Origin: Eubacteriales bacterium
GTDB taxonomy: Bacteria > Bacillota > Clostridia > Lachnospirales > Lachnospiraceae
Length of the DNA stretch: 64,000 bases
Direction: 5' to 3'
NCBI GenBank assembly: GCA_030536575.1
Contig: JAUNPS010000020.1
Location: forward strand, 1-64,000
In this document: positions 17,824-25,408 of the stretch, one piece after another
Layout: each line of letters opens with the position of its first letter
Numbering within the stretch: the first letter of the stretch is position 1
Position numbers and translations under genes: made by a program
Notes under the pieces: generated by a model
Told to the model about the DNA's origin: nothing
Seen by the model: the letters and a program-made list of their open reading frames with translations, nothing else
Databases searched by the model: none

Positions 17824-18768
17824 ATGGCGGAAAAGGATGTGCAGAGACGCATGGACCCGGAGGCGCTGGCGAAGCAGAGTGCGGAGCATGCGCCTTCGCT
17901 TGCGGAGCTGTTTTGCAGATGCTTGGAAGGGAAAGTGGCGCTGGTGACAGGCGGCGCTTCCGGCCTGGGCTATGCGGTCGTGAACCGGCTGTGCGAAGCA
18001 GGGGCGAAGGTGGTGATCGCCTCCCGCGGCGAGGAACGCGGAAAAAAGGCAGTAGCCGATTTCCGGGAAAAGGGTTATGAAGTGAGCTGGGTAAAGACGG
18101 ATGTGTCCGTGGTGGCGGACTGTTACCGGGCGGTGGATTTCGCAGTTTCGACTTATGGAAAGGTGGATATTCTGGTTTCCAACGCGGCGGGCTGGTCTTC
18201 CTGCTCTTATCTGGACGTGTCCGAGGAGCTGTATGACCGGATACTGGACGTGGATCTGAAAGGCTCCTATTTCATGGGACAGGCGGCCGCGCGGCACATG
18301 GTTGCGAACAAAATTAAGGGAAAGATCGTGTTCATTTCCTCCGCGGCGCACTTAGGAGAGGGCCAGTCGAATCTGGTGATGAACACCTATTATCAGGCCG
18401 CGAAAGCGGGCGTGACCGGACTGACCAGAGGGGCGGCCGAAGAGCTGAAGCAATACGGCATCAGCGTAAACTGCGTAGCGCCAGGCGGAATGCTCTCCGC
18501 AGGCGTCTTCACCCAGGGGACAGAGTATCCGGCCAAATATGGGGAAGCATATCAGGAAGCGCGCAAGAAACCCGCGCCGGAGACGCCCCTTGCAATGAAC
18601 CCGGATGAAGTGGGACGCGTGGTCTTCGCCCTGTGTACGCCCATGGCGGACTTTATGTGCGGCGAAGTGGTGAACGTAAACGGCGGCGCAATGCTGAAAT
18701 TCCAGACTATGCCGCTTAGCTATACGGTGGAGGGCTGCATCCCAGGCCCGCAGAAAGAATCCTGTTGA
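17824..18768 (+). CDS. Short-chain dehydrogenase/reductase, canonical active site
   Basis: 314 residues. The cofactor motif TGGASGLG is near residue 43, SNAAG near 120, the catalytic Ser in FISSAA, and an intact YYQAAK (YxxxK), followed by the N-x-x-x-PG segment (NCVAPGG). It has about 30 residues before the Rossmann core, longer than usual, and a C-terminal extension rich in Pro and Cys. ATG 17824 follows GGAGGT at a good distance; GTG 17815 would overlap that site. It begins a second transcription unit with the PanB-like gene, 22 bases downstream. Likely an NAD(P)-dependent alcohol/ketone oxidoreductase in the island's pathway. Confidence 0.87.
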   Translation: MAEKDVQRRMDPEALAKQSAEHAPSLAELFCRCLEGKVALVTGGASGLGYAVVNRLCEAGAKVVIASRGEERGKKAVADFREKGYEVSWVKTDVSVVADCYRAVDFAVSTYGKVDILVSNAAGWSSCSYLDVSEELYDRILDVDLKGSYFMGQAAARHMVANKIKGKIVFISSAAHLGEGQSNLVMNTYYQAAKAGVTGLTRGAAEELKQYGISVNCVAPGGMLSAGVFTQGTEYPAKYGEAYQEARKKPAPETPLAMNPDEVGRVVFALCTPMADFMCGEVVNVNGGAMLKFQTMPLSYTVEGCIPGPQKESC

Positions 18769-18790
18769 GAAAAGAAAGGAAGGTACGATT

Positions 18791-19678
18791 ATGGCAAAAG
18801 GAAAAGGTTCCGATATTGAAATGATGCCGCTGGCGCAGGGAAGAAAGACCATCTGGCATTTACAGAAAATGAAGGACGAGGGCAAATTGATTTCGATGGT
18901 GGGCGTTGCCTATCTGGATCCGCTTTTTACGATGCTGTGTGAAAAGGCAGGGGTGGATCTGGTGCGCTACACCTGTCCTGGAGAAAGCGTGGAAGACCGG
19001 GCAAGGCTGATGCCGATGTGGACGCGCCTGATCCGAAAAAGCGCCCCGAACATCTGTCTGAATGCGGTAATGCAGAGCCAGCAGTATGCGGATAAATATA
19101 CGGCCGTGAAGGAAGCGGCGATCCTGGTAGGCGACGGCGCGGATTCGGTGATGCCGATGGGCGTGACAAACGAAACCTGCCAGTACATGTCGGACAATCT
19201 GATTCCGGTGTTCGGCCATGTGGGATGCCTTTCCGGCTGGCAGACCGGCGCGTTTGGCGGTTACCGGCGGCAGGGCAAGACGGCGGAGGATGCCATGAAG
19301 GTTTTCCGCCAGGCCTATGAATATCAGGAGAGCGGGATGATCGGCATGACGACCGAGATGACCTCCAGACAGCTGACGGATCTGATCGCGAAGAAGCTGC
19401 GGATTCCGGTGATCCAGGTGGCGGCCGGAGGCGTGGCCGACGGTTCGGAGATGGTGATTTTCGACCTGCTGGGCTTTGTTCCGGGGGCTGCGCAGGCGAA
19501 GCATGGGAAATATTATGCGAATCTGTTTGACGATTCGATGAAAGCCTTCCTGGATTTCGACCGGGAAGTGAAGGAACAGGTTTATCCGGCTGAGGAGCAC
19601 GGATGGGGAATGGACGAGAACGAACTGGAAAAATTCCGCAACGAGCTGGATCAGAAGTACCCGGATATCAAAAAATAA
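18791..19678 (+). CDS. PanB-like protein lacking metal-binding aspartates
   Basis: 295 residues aligning along its whole length with ketopantoate hydroxymethyltransferase PanB, a TIM barrel that uses methylene-tetrahydrofolate. Retained are FGHVGCLS, FGGYRRQGKT, the catalytic-base Glu region (TTEMTSRQL), IPVIQVAAGG, VIFDLLGF and a PAEEHGW ending. Lost by my alignment are the Mg-binding Asp of VGDS (Cys62 here), the Asp of ADLPF (Val here), and the substrate-binding Lys and Glu of VKIEGG (Met and Met). It is therefore unlikely to be a working PanB. Its place beside two GcvT-like genes suggests a retro-aldol or one-carbon role in the same pathway (inference). Confidence 0.82.
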   Translation: MAKGKGSDIEMMPLAQGRKTIWHLQKMKDEGKLISMVGVAYLDPLFTMLCEKAGVDLVRYTCPGESVEDRARLMPMWTRLIRKSAPNICLNAVMQSQQYADKYTAVKEAAILVGDGADSVMPMGVTNETCQYMSDNLIPVFGHVGCLSGWQTGAFGGYRRQGKTAEDAMKVFRQAYEYQESGMIGMTTEMTSRQLTDLIAKKLRIPVIQVAAGGVADGSEMVIFDLLGFVPGAAQAKHGKYYANLFDDSMKAFLDFDREVKEQVYPAEEHGWGMDENELEKFRNELDQKYPDIKK

Positions 19679-19694
19679 AACAGCGTGAAAAATG

Positions 19695-19727
19695 ATGCCG
19701 TCGTGCCGTTTGGTGCGGCGGTATTTT
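19695..19727 (+). terminator. Intrinsic terminator after the PanB-like gene
   Basis: A 13-base arm at 19695-19707 can pair throughout, with several G-T wobbles, with 19712-19724 around a GTTT loop, followed by TTTT. Confidence 0.8.
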
Positions 19728-19737
19728 CGCGCGCCGG

Positions 19738-19809
19738 GTCTGGCCGAATCCGCGCCGAGACTAGCCGAATCCGCGCCAGAGGCCAGCCCACCGCGCCCGG
19801 CGGCCAGAC
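19738..19809. repeat. Short direct and inverted repeats in intergenic gap
   Basis: GCCGAATCCGCGCC occurs at 19743-19756 and 19764-19777 (21-base period). They lie inside an inverted repeat GTCTGGCCG (19738-19746) / CGGCCAGAC (19801-19809). The gap 19679-19956 has no convincing gene. The remaining A-rich part, 19810-19940, leads into the AGGAGG of the next gene. Confidence 0.6.
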
Positions 19810-19956
19810 GACGTATCCAAATCCGCTTTCAAGGATAAAATTTCGCCAATTCCCAAAGCCCAGACAAATCCAGATAGCAAAACGCCAATTTCGACCTCCC
19901 GCATTCCCCATCTCCCCGGTAAAATAAGAAAAAATCAAACAGCAAGGAGGAGATAC

Positions 19957-20205
19957 ATGAAACTGAACGAGCAGATCGACCTCATTGATTTCTTCCGCCA
20001 GGTAAAAGCATGCCAGGGCGAGGTGCTGTTCCAGACCAGCGAAGGGGATACCTTAAATCTGGCCTCCACCCTTTCCCAATACCTGTTTACCTCGATAAGC
20101 GGAAACCAAAGCTATATCCGAAAAGGCGAAGTGCGCTGCCAGAATCCGGAAGATTACCAGCGCTTAAAAGCCTTCGGAAAGGAGGAACCAGCCGATGAGC
20201 AATGA
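19957..20205 (+). CDS. Small conserved Lachnospiraceae-type protein
   Basis: 82 residues resembling small proteins common in Lachnospiraceae, recognised by an N-terminal FF..V..C.G.V segment, a central EGD.LNL...LSQYL motif and a short acidic tail. Such proteins sometimes carry the label 'polyA polymerase', with no evidence of that activity. AAGGAGGAG lies at the right distance from ATG 19957. The last 11 bases overlap the start of the hydrolase gene, so the two are coupled. Function unknown; possibly a small regulatory or structural partner. Confidence 0.7.
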   Translation: MKLNEQIDLIDFFRQVKACQGEVLFQTSEGDTLNLASTLSQYLFTSISGNQSYIRKGEVRCQNPEDYQRLKAFGKEEPADEQ

Positions 20206-22282
20206 AAAAATCATGTATGACCCCGCCCAGGATGCGGATTTCCAGGACCCCTATGTGGACGCCGAAGAATGGCGGGAAAGAAGCCTGCCGGACGGCAGAA
20301 CCGTTTCCTTTTGCTATATCCACGGCGGCTTTGCGAAAAAAGGCGTAAAATTCCTGTTCTGCATGCCGGAAAAAGCGGCCTTCCGGGGACGGTTTTACCA
20401 ATATTTATCCCCGTTCCCAGGCCCGGATGAGGAACTGGCATCCCTGTCCCGAAAAGGCGAAGACGACAAGATCGCATTCTGCCTGGAACACGGGGCCTAT
20501 TACGTGGAGAGCAATATGGGCTCCAAAGCAATGTTCGGCCCCAAGCCGGAACCCCAGCTTGTCTGGAAATCCAGCGCGGCCGTGGCCGAATATTCCAGAA
20601 TCAAGGCCATGGAACTGTACGGATGCGGACGGCCTTACGGCTACGTCTACGGCGGCAGCGGCGGCGGCTATAAAACCATGGCCTGTATTGAAAACACCAG
20701 AGCCTGGGACGGAGCCGTCCCCTTCGTGATCGGCTCCCCGGTCTCCCTGCCAAATACCATCACCATGCATGTCCAGGGCCAGCGCTGCCTGCGGAAAGCC
20801 TTCGGAAAGATCGTGGACGCCCTGGACGTGGGCGGAAGCGGGAATCCCTATGAAGACCTGACCGAAGACGAAGCGTTCATGCTGCGGGAACTTACAAATA
20901 TGGGCTACCCGCCCATCACCTGGTTTCTGGAAGCGGAAGGAAAGATTGACGACGGCTCCCTTCCGGTGCTGCTTCCGGATGTAAAGGCTGCCGATCCGGC
21001 GTATTTCCGGGATTTCTGGGAAGTGCCGGGGTATCTGGGAGCCGACGAGACGAGCAGCGCGGTGCGGGACCGCTTACAGTTTCACGGAATTGTTAAGAGC
21101 GTCCACCTTCCTGGGGAACCGCTTCCAAAAGAGGAAACTGACAGCCGAAACGGCGTAGACGATGCCTGGAAAAAACTGCTGGCGGACGGAAACGGCGCAT
21201 GGATCGAGCTGGAGGAGCTTCCGGCGGGTGAAGATCTGTACCTGAAAGGGACGACGATCACCTGCGAAACGGGCGCGGCAGCCGGAAAGCAGCTTTTGCT
21301 GGGTGAAATGAAGCGAAATCCGGGAACACCCGGCGGCTATCTGACCATCGGCATGTGCTACGGCCTGGACGACCTTCCGGGTGTTCTGGGAAAAATCCAA
21401 AAAGGGGATCAGGTGTTCCTGGACAACTCCGATTACATTGCAGTACAGTCCTATTACCGCCATCAGGTTCCGGCGGACCTGGCATTCCACGCATGGGATC
21501 AGTTCCGGGATGCGGACGGGAAACCGACGCTCCCCCAGCGGGAAAAGGTAATGGGATACGGCTATAACGGAACCGGAACCATCCAGGACGGGAACATCCA
21601 GGGAAAAGTCATCGTAATTCAGGCATTGATGGACGAATCCACCTGCCCATGGTGCGGCGACTGGTATCGCAGGAAGGTGAAAGCGGCAAAGGGCAGCGAG
21701 GAAGATTTTCGGATCTACTATATGGATCACTGCATCCACGGGGATGAATCCGGCATTGAAAGCACGATGCTGGTCAACTATCAGGGCGCGTTAAAGCAGG
21801 CGCTTCTCGACCTGGGCGACTGGGTGGAGCATGGGAAACTGCCTCTGGAAACCTCTCATTATCAGGTGAACGGCGGCCAGATTTCCATGACCGGTTCCGC
21901 CGGGGAGCGAAAGGGAATCCAGCCCGTCCCGGTATTGAAAGCGAACGGGGAAACCTGCGTGCGGGTGCGCGTGGGGGAGCCGGTGGTCTTTACCGCGGAA
22001 GCGGAAGTGCCGGACAATGCAGGAGAGATCACGTTGATGGACTTCGCGTTCGGAGACCAGGAACCCCTTTCCGGAACAGAAACATTCCGAATAAAAGGAA
22101 CTTTTGAAACTTTTCAGAAAAATGGCCGAAACGGAGCCGTTTCCACCGTTACCCATACGTATGAACAGCTGGGCGTCTATTTCGCGGCGGTGAAAGTCCA
22201 GTCCCAGCGGACGGGTTGCGCTTCGGATGTTTATACGCAGGTCAAGAACCTGGCAAGGGCGCGGGTGATCGCAGAACCGTAA
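20195..22282 (+). CDS. Tannase/feruloyl-esterase-like alpha/beta hydrolase with PKD-like domain
   Basis: 695 residues with no signal peptide. The nucleophile elbow GGSGGG puts Ser155 next to KTMACIENTRAWDGAVPFVIGSP, which parallels the tannase motif in which the nucleophile is followed by the DG..AG.P strand. A likely acid is in VIQALMDEST and the catalytic His is H512 or H515 (MDHCIHGD). Residues about 585-690 form a PKD-like beta domain (TLMDFAFGDQ ... THTYEQLGVYFAAV), odd for a protein without an export signal. Family members cleave esters of phenolic acids. It may supply a methoxylated aromatic to the folate-linked island upstream, but that link is inference. Confidence 0.75.
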   Translation: MSNEKIMYDPAQDADFQDPYVDAEEWRERSLPDGRTVSFCYIHGGFAKKGVKFLFCMPEKAAFRGRFYQYLSPFPGPDEELASLSRKGEDDKIAFCLEHGAYYVESNMGSKAMFGPKPEPQLVWKSSAAVAEYSRIKAMELYGCGRPYGYVYGGSGGGYKTMACIENTRAWDGAVPFVIGSPVSLPNTITMHVQGQRCLRKAFGKIVDALDVGGSGNPYEDLTEDEAFMLRELTNMGYPPITWFLEAEGKIDDGSLPVLLPDVKAADPAYFRDFWEVPGYLGADETSSAVRDRLQFHGIVKSVHLPGEPLPKEETDSRNGVDDAWKKLLADGNGAWIELEELPAGEDLYLKGTTITCETGAAAGKQLLLGEMKRNPGTPGGYLTIGMCYGLDDLPGVLGKIQKGDQVFLDNSDYIAVQSYYRHQVPADLAFHAWDQFRDADGKPTLPQREKVMGYGYNGTGTIQDGNIQGKVIVIQALMDESTCPWCGDWYRRKVKAAKGSEEDFRIYYMDHCIHGDESGIESTMLVNYQGALKQALLDLGDWVEHGKLPLETSHYQVNGGQISMTGSAGERKGIQPVPVLKANGETCVRVRVGEPVVFTAEAEVPDNAGEITLMDFAFGDQEPLSGTETFRIKGTFETFQKNGRNGAVSTVTHTYEQLGVYFAAVKVQSQRTGCASDVYTQVKNLARARVIAEP

Positions 22283-22382
22283 AAACTGGCGAACAGGGAT
22301 AGAAATTCGTGTTCTGCGAAAGGCAGGACAAGAACAGACCCCTAAAAGCGAATTTGTGAATAGGCGTTTTTCAGGAAATCTT

Positions 22383-22388
22383 TATAAT
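22383..22388 (+). promoter_or_regulatory. Possible -10 element of the 22444 operon
   Basis: TATAAT in the 161-base gap 22283-22443, 55 bases before the start codon at 22444. No good -35 is at the right spacing, so the promoter may need an activator. Confidence 0.45.
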
Positions 22389-22443
22389 GAAACTATCAAG
22401 AGGGCGGGCGGAAAGCTTTGCCAGAACAGGGAGGAAAACAAAA

Positions 22444-23505
22444 ATGAGAAAAAAATTAGCAGTTGCAGCCGTTATGATGAGCCTTTCGGCAGTAGGAGCC
22501 ATTCCTGCATTTGCGGAGGAAGCGCTTACCGAGGGAATCTATGAACTCCAGGGCGACCCGGAAATCAGCATGCAGTGCTTCATCCGCTTCAATGAGGACG
22601 GCACCTACTATGGCTCCTTCTTCGACAAAGGCGTGGTAGAAGCGGGCACTTATGAAGTGCTGGAGGAAGAGCTGGAATATTACAGCGCCCCTGGGGAAGA
22701 CGGAAATTACGAGGAAACCGCGGACAATGAGACGGCGACGGCCAGCCAGGTCATTGCGCTGACCTCCTACAAGGATGGTTCCGTACAGAAATGCGCCTTC
22801 GTGGACGATCAGCTCGTGGATATCACCCTGGGCGGCATGTCTACCCACAAGACCCTGACCCATAATCCGGACTATGCCTACGATCCGGAAAACGACGAGC
22901 TTCCGATTGTCGTACAGGTCTACTATGCAAACGAAGAAGAAGGCTCCAGCCTGACCCTCTACCATGACAAGACCTTTGTGGATTACACCGGGGACGTGGG
23001 ACTGGAAGGAACCTGGGAAGAAACGGAAGAAGGCAGCTACACGCTGACCGACGAGGACGAAAAGGAATACACCTTAGTCGTAAACGAAGACGGAACCGCT
23101 GCATACACCCAGGACGAAACCACCACAACGCTGAAGGATTCCGTCGGCGAAGCCGAACTGCTCACTTTCGCAGCAGAGGATATCGAGGTCGGGCTTCCGA
23201 TGGGCGTGGATATGCAGATTGTCTGCGCAGAGGACGGCACCTGCCAGGCGATTGTACTCGTCGAGGAAGTCGGCGCGGAAATGGTGGTAGACGAGGGAAC
23301 CTATACCGTGACTGAGATTTTCAATTATACGTTTAACTTTGAAACGGCCGGGGAAATTGCAGGCGAAGCCGATTTCGCTTCCGCGACGGCGACCAGCATC
23401 GAAGTAAACGTGCCCTACAAAGCAGACGTAACGGGCGATTTCCAGGGAAATGAGACGCCGATGACGATTGACACCGTATTAAACGGAACCATTACGATGG
23501 GATAA
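22444..23505 (+). CDS. Secreted beta-rich protein of unknown function
   Basis: 353 residues after choosing ATG 22444 (GGAGG 13 bases upstream; the start at 22387 precedes this and has no site). Residues 1-24 are a signal peptide with an AFAEE cleavage site and no lipobox. The mature part is acidic and beta-rich. It repeats a pattern of 'EDGT' turns followed by strands (NEDGTYYGSF, NEDGTAAYTQ, AEDGTCQAIV), reminiscent of lipocalin-like or DUF-type secreted domains. Only five bases separate it from the ABC permease gene, so it is the first gene of a transporter operon. It may help capture the sugar outside the cell; no family is recognised. Confidence 0.7.
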   Translation: MRKKLAVAAVMMSLSAVGAIPAFAEEALTEGIYELQGDPEISMQCFIRFNEDGTYYGSFFDKGVVEAGTYEVLEEELEYYSAPGEDGNYEETADNETATASQVIALTSYKDGSVQKCAFVDDQLVDITLGGMSTHKTLTHNPDYAYDPENDELPIVVQVYYANEEEGSSLTLYHDKTFVDYTGDVGLEGTWEETEEGSYTLTDEDEKEYTLVVNEDGTAAYTQDETTTTLKDSVGEAELLTFAAEDIEVGLPMGVDMQIVCAEDGTCQAIVLVEEVGAEMVVDEGTYTVTEIFNYTFNFETAGEIAGEADFASATATSIEVNVPYKADVTGDFQGNETPMTIDTVLNGTITMG

Positions 23506-23510
23506 AAATT

Positions 23511-24452
23511 ATGAAAGCAAAAACGAAAAAGAACCCCTATGCGGTTTCCTGGAAAAAAGACTGGCAGAAAAACAAGACCGTCTACCTGATCTTTTTACCG
23601 GTATTCCTTTATTTCCTCATTTTTCACTATCTCCCGATGTTCGGGCTGGTCATGGCTTTCCAGGACTTCAGCCTGGCAAAGGGGGTATTCCGAAGCCCCT
23701 TTAACGGCCTGGACAACTTTATCGAACTGTTCAGCGGGGAAGCCTTCCCGAACGCGCTGAAAAATACGCTGATCATGGCGGCTTTTTCCCTGACCATCGG
23801 ATTCGCGGCTCCCATCGTCTTCGCGCTTCTGATCACCTCCGTGAAAAACAAGAAGCTGCGGCGGACTTGCCAGACGATCTCCTATCTGCCAAACTTCGTG
23901 GCAGCCGTGGTCGTGACCAGCCTGGTAAAAATGTTCCTGACTTACGACGGCCCGCTGACGGCCCTGCTGACCTCCTTAGGGTTTGAACAGCAGAACTGGC
24001 TGGCCAATGACAAGCCGCCGGTCTTCTGGGTCATCAACTGCCTGATGGGCGTCTGGCAGAGCTTTGGCTACGGTTCCATCCTGTTTGTGGCCTCCATCAT
24101 GAACATCAACGGGGATCTTCACGAGGCGGCGGCCATCGACGGCGCCACCCGCTGGCAGCGGATTTGGAAAATCACGATTCCGTCCATCATGCCAATGATC
24201 GTTATGATGTTTGTTTTGCAGATCGGCCTGATCTTCAAGACAGGAAGCGACAAGATCCTGCTGCTGTACATGCCGCAGACCTATTCGGTGGCGGACTGCC
24301 TGTACACCTACACCTACCGTCTGGGCTTCGGCTCCAGTCCGGATTTCGGGCTTGCGGCCGCTTCCGGCCTGTTCCAGTCCGTTGCCGGGACCGTCCTGCT
24401 CCTGCTCTCCAACAAACTGAGCCGGAAATGGTCGGACGCATCACTGTATTGA
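23511..24452 (+). CDS. Carbohydrate ABC permease, LplB-type
   Basis: 313 residues, six predicted membrane helices. The cytoplasmic coupling motif is EAAAIDGATRWQRIWKITIPSIMP, the EAA loop that docks the ATPase. The N-terminal part matches the LplB/YtePfamily (YLIFLPVFLYFLIFHYLPMFG). It works with the permease at 24469 and lipoprotein at 25409. No ATPase gene is present in this set, so a shared MsmX-type ATPase is expected. Likely substrate: an oligosaccharide, judged by the GH genes downstream. Confidence 0.9.
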   Translation: MKAKTKKNPYAVSWKKDWQKNKTVYLIFLPVFLYFLIFHYLPMFGLVMAFQDFSLAKGVFRSPFNGLDNFIELFSGEAFPNALKNTLIMAAFSLTIGFAAPIVFALLITSVKNKKLRRTCQTISYLPNFVAAVVVTSLVKMFLTYDGPLTALLTSLGFEQQNWLANDKPPVFWVINCLMGVWQSFGYGSILFVASIMNINGDLHEAAAIDGATRWQRIWKITIPSIMPMIVMMFVLQIGLIFKTGSDKILLLYMPQTYSVADCLYTYTYRLGFGSSPDFGLAAASGLFQSVAGTVLLLLSNKLSRKWSDASLY

Positions 24453-24468
24453 TCGGGAGGAAACTGCG

Positions 24469-25380
24469 ATGAGAAAAAAGAAAAAGCTTAAGGGCCGCTA
24501 TGACGGCGGCATGGTGGACAATCCCACCCTGGGCGGAAAAATTGCAAACGTCATCATTACGCTGGTGGTCATTTTCCTGGCAGCCATCTGTCTCCTTCCG
24601 ATGTGGCATGTGCTGATGTCCTCCATTTCGGACGGCTTTTCGCTCCTGTCTTACAAAGGGCTGGTGTGGAAGCCGGTGGGGAAGGTAAACCTGGAAGGGT
24701 ATAAGCTGGTGCTTCAGGACTCCGGAATCCTGACCGGCTATCTGAACACGATCATCTATGTGGTGGGAACCACAGGCCTTGGATTTATCCTGAATGTGAT
24801 GGGCGGCTACGCCCTGAGCAGGCCTACGAAGCTTTCCGGGGCCATGACGGTCTTCATCATGTTCACGCTGATGTTCAGCGGCGGCATGATCCCGACCTAT
24901 ATGGTCATGAAAACCATTGGCCTGGTGGGAACCCGCTGGGCGGTGATCTTCTCCGAAGCGACGATGGCAATGTACGTAGTAATTGCCTGCAATGCCTTCA
25001 AAAGCGTTCCGGAAGCCACTGTGGAAGCCGCCAGGATCGACGGGGCGGGCCATTTCCGGATCATGTTCCAGATCATGTTCCCCCAGTGTAAGAGTTTATT
25101 TACCGTGACCCTGTTAAATACCTTTATCGGTTCCTGGAACTCCTGGCTGACCGCCTCGATCTATGTGCCGGGCGACCGTTCCAAATGGCCTTTGCAGCTT
25201 GTCATCAACGAACTGACGTCCAACAATGTGAATTTCCTGGAATCGGCGAACCCGAATTATTCCCGGTATCTGGTGCAGTTCGCGGTGATCATTGTGGCCA
25301 CGCTGCCGATTCTGATCGCCATCCCCTTCTTCCAGGATAAGATCGAGGCGGGCGTGATCCAGGGCGGCGTAAAAGGCTGA
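24469..25380 (+). CDS. Carbohydrate ABC permease, LplC/YtcP-type
   Basis: 303 residues, six membrane helices. The coupling EAA motif reads EAARIDGAGHFRIMFQIMFPQ, and the C-terminal ending GVIQGGVKG is typical of this permease group. ATG 24469 is spaced 17 bases from the partner permease stop, with GGGAGG upstream. It forms a heterodimeric channel with the 23511 product. Confidence 0.9.
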   Translation: MRKKKKLKGRYDGGMVDNPTLGGKIANVIITLVVIFLAAICLLPMWHVLMSSISDGFSLLSYKGLVWKPVGKVNLEGYKLVLQDSGILTGYLNTIIYVVGTTGLGFILNVMGGYALSRPTKLSGAMTVFIMFTLMFSGGMIPTYMVMKTIGLVGTRWAVIFSEATMAMYVVIACNAFKSVPEATVEAARIDGAGHFRIMFQIMFPQCKSLFTVTLLNTFIGSWNSWLTASIYVPGDRSKWPLQLVINELTSNNVNFLESANPNYSRYLVQFAVIIVATLPILIAIPFFQDKIEAGVIQGGVKG

Positions 25381-25408
25381 CCATGTGCGATAAGAAAGGA
25401 GAACCGTT

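Noticed and set aside
18791-19678. Pantothenate biosynthesis gene panB
   Set aside because: Metal- and substrate-binding residues are replaced, and no panC, panD or panE gene is nearby.
19685-19927. 80-codon frame in the gap before the small conserved gene
   Set aside because: Covers a terminator and GC-rich repeats, has no ribosome site, and the composition is repeat-driven.
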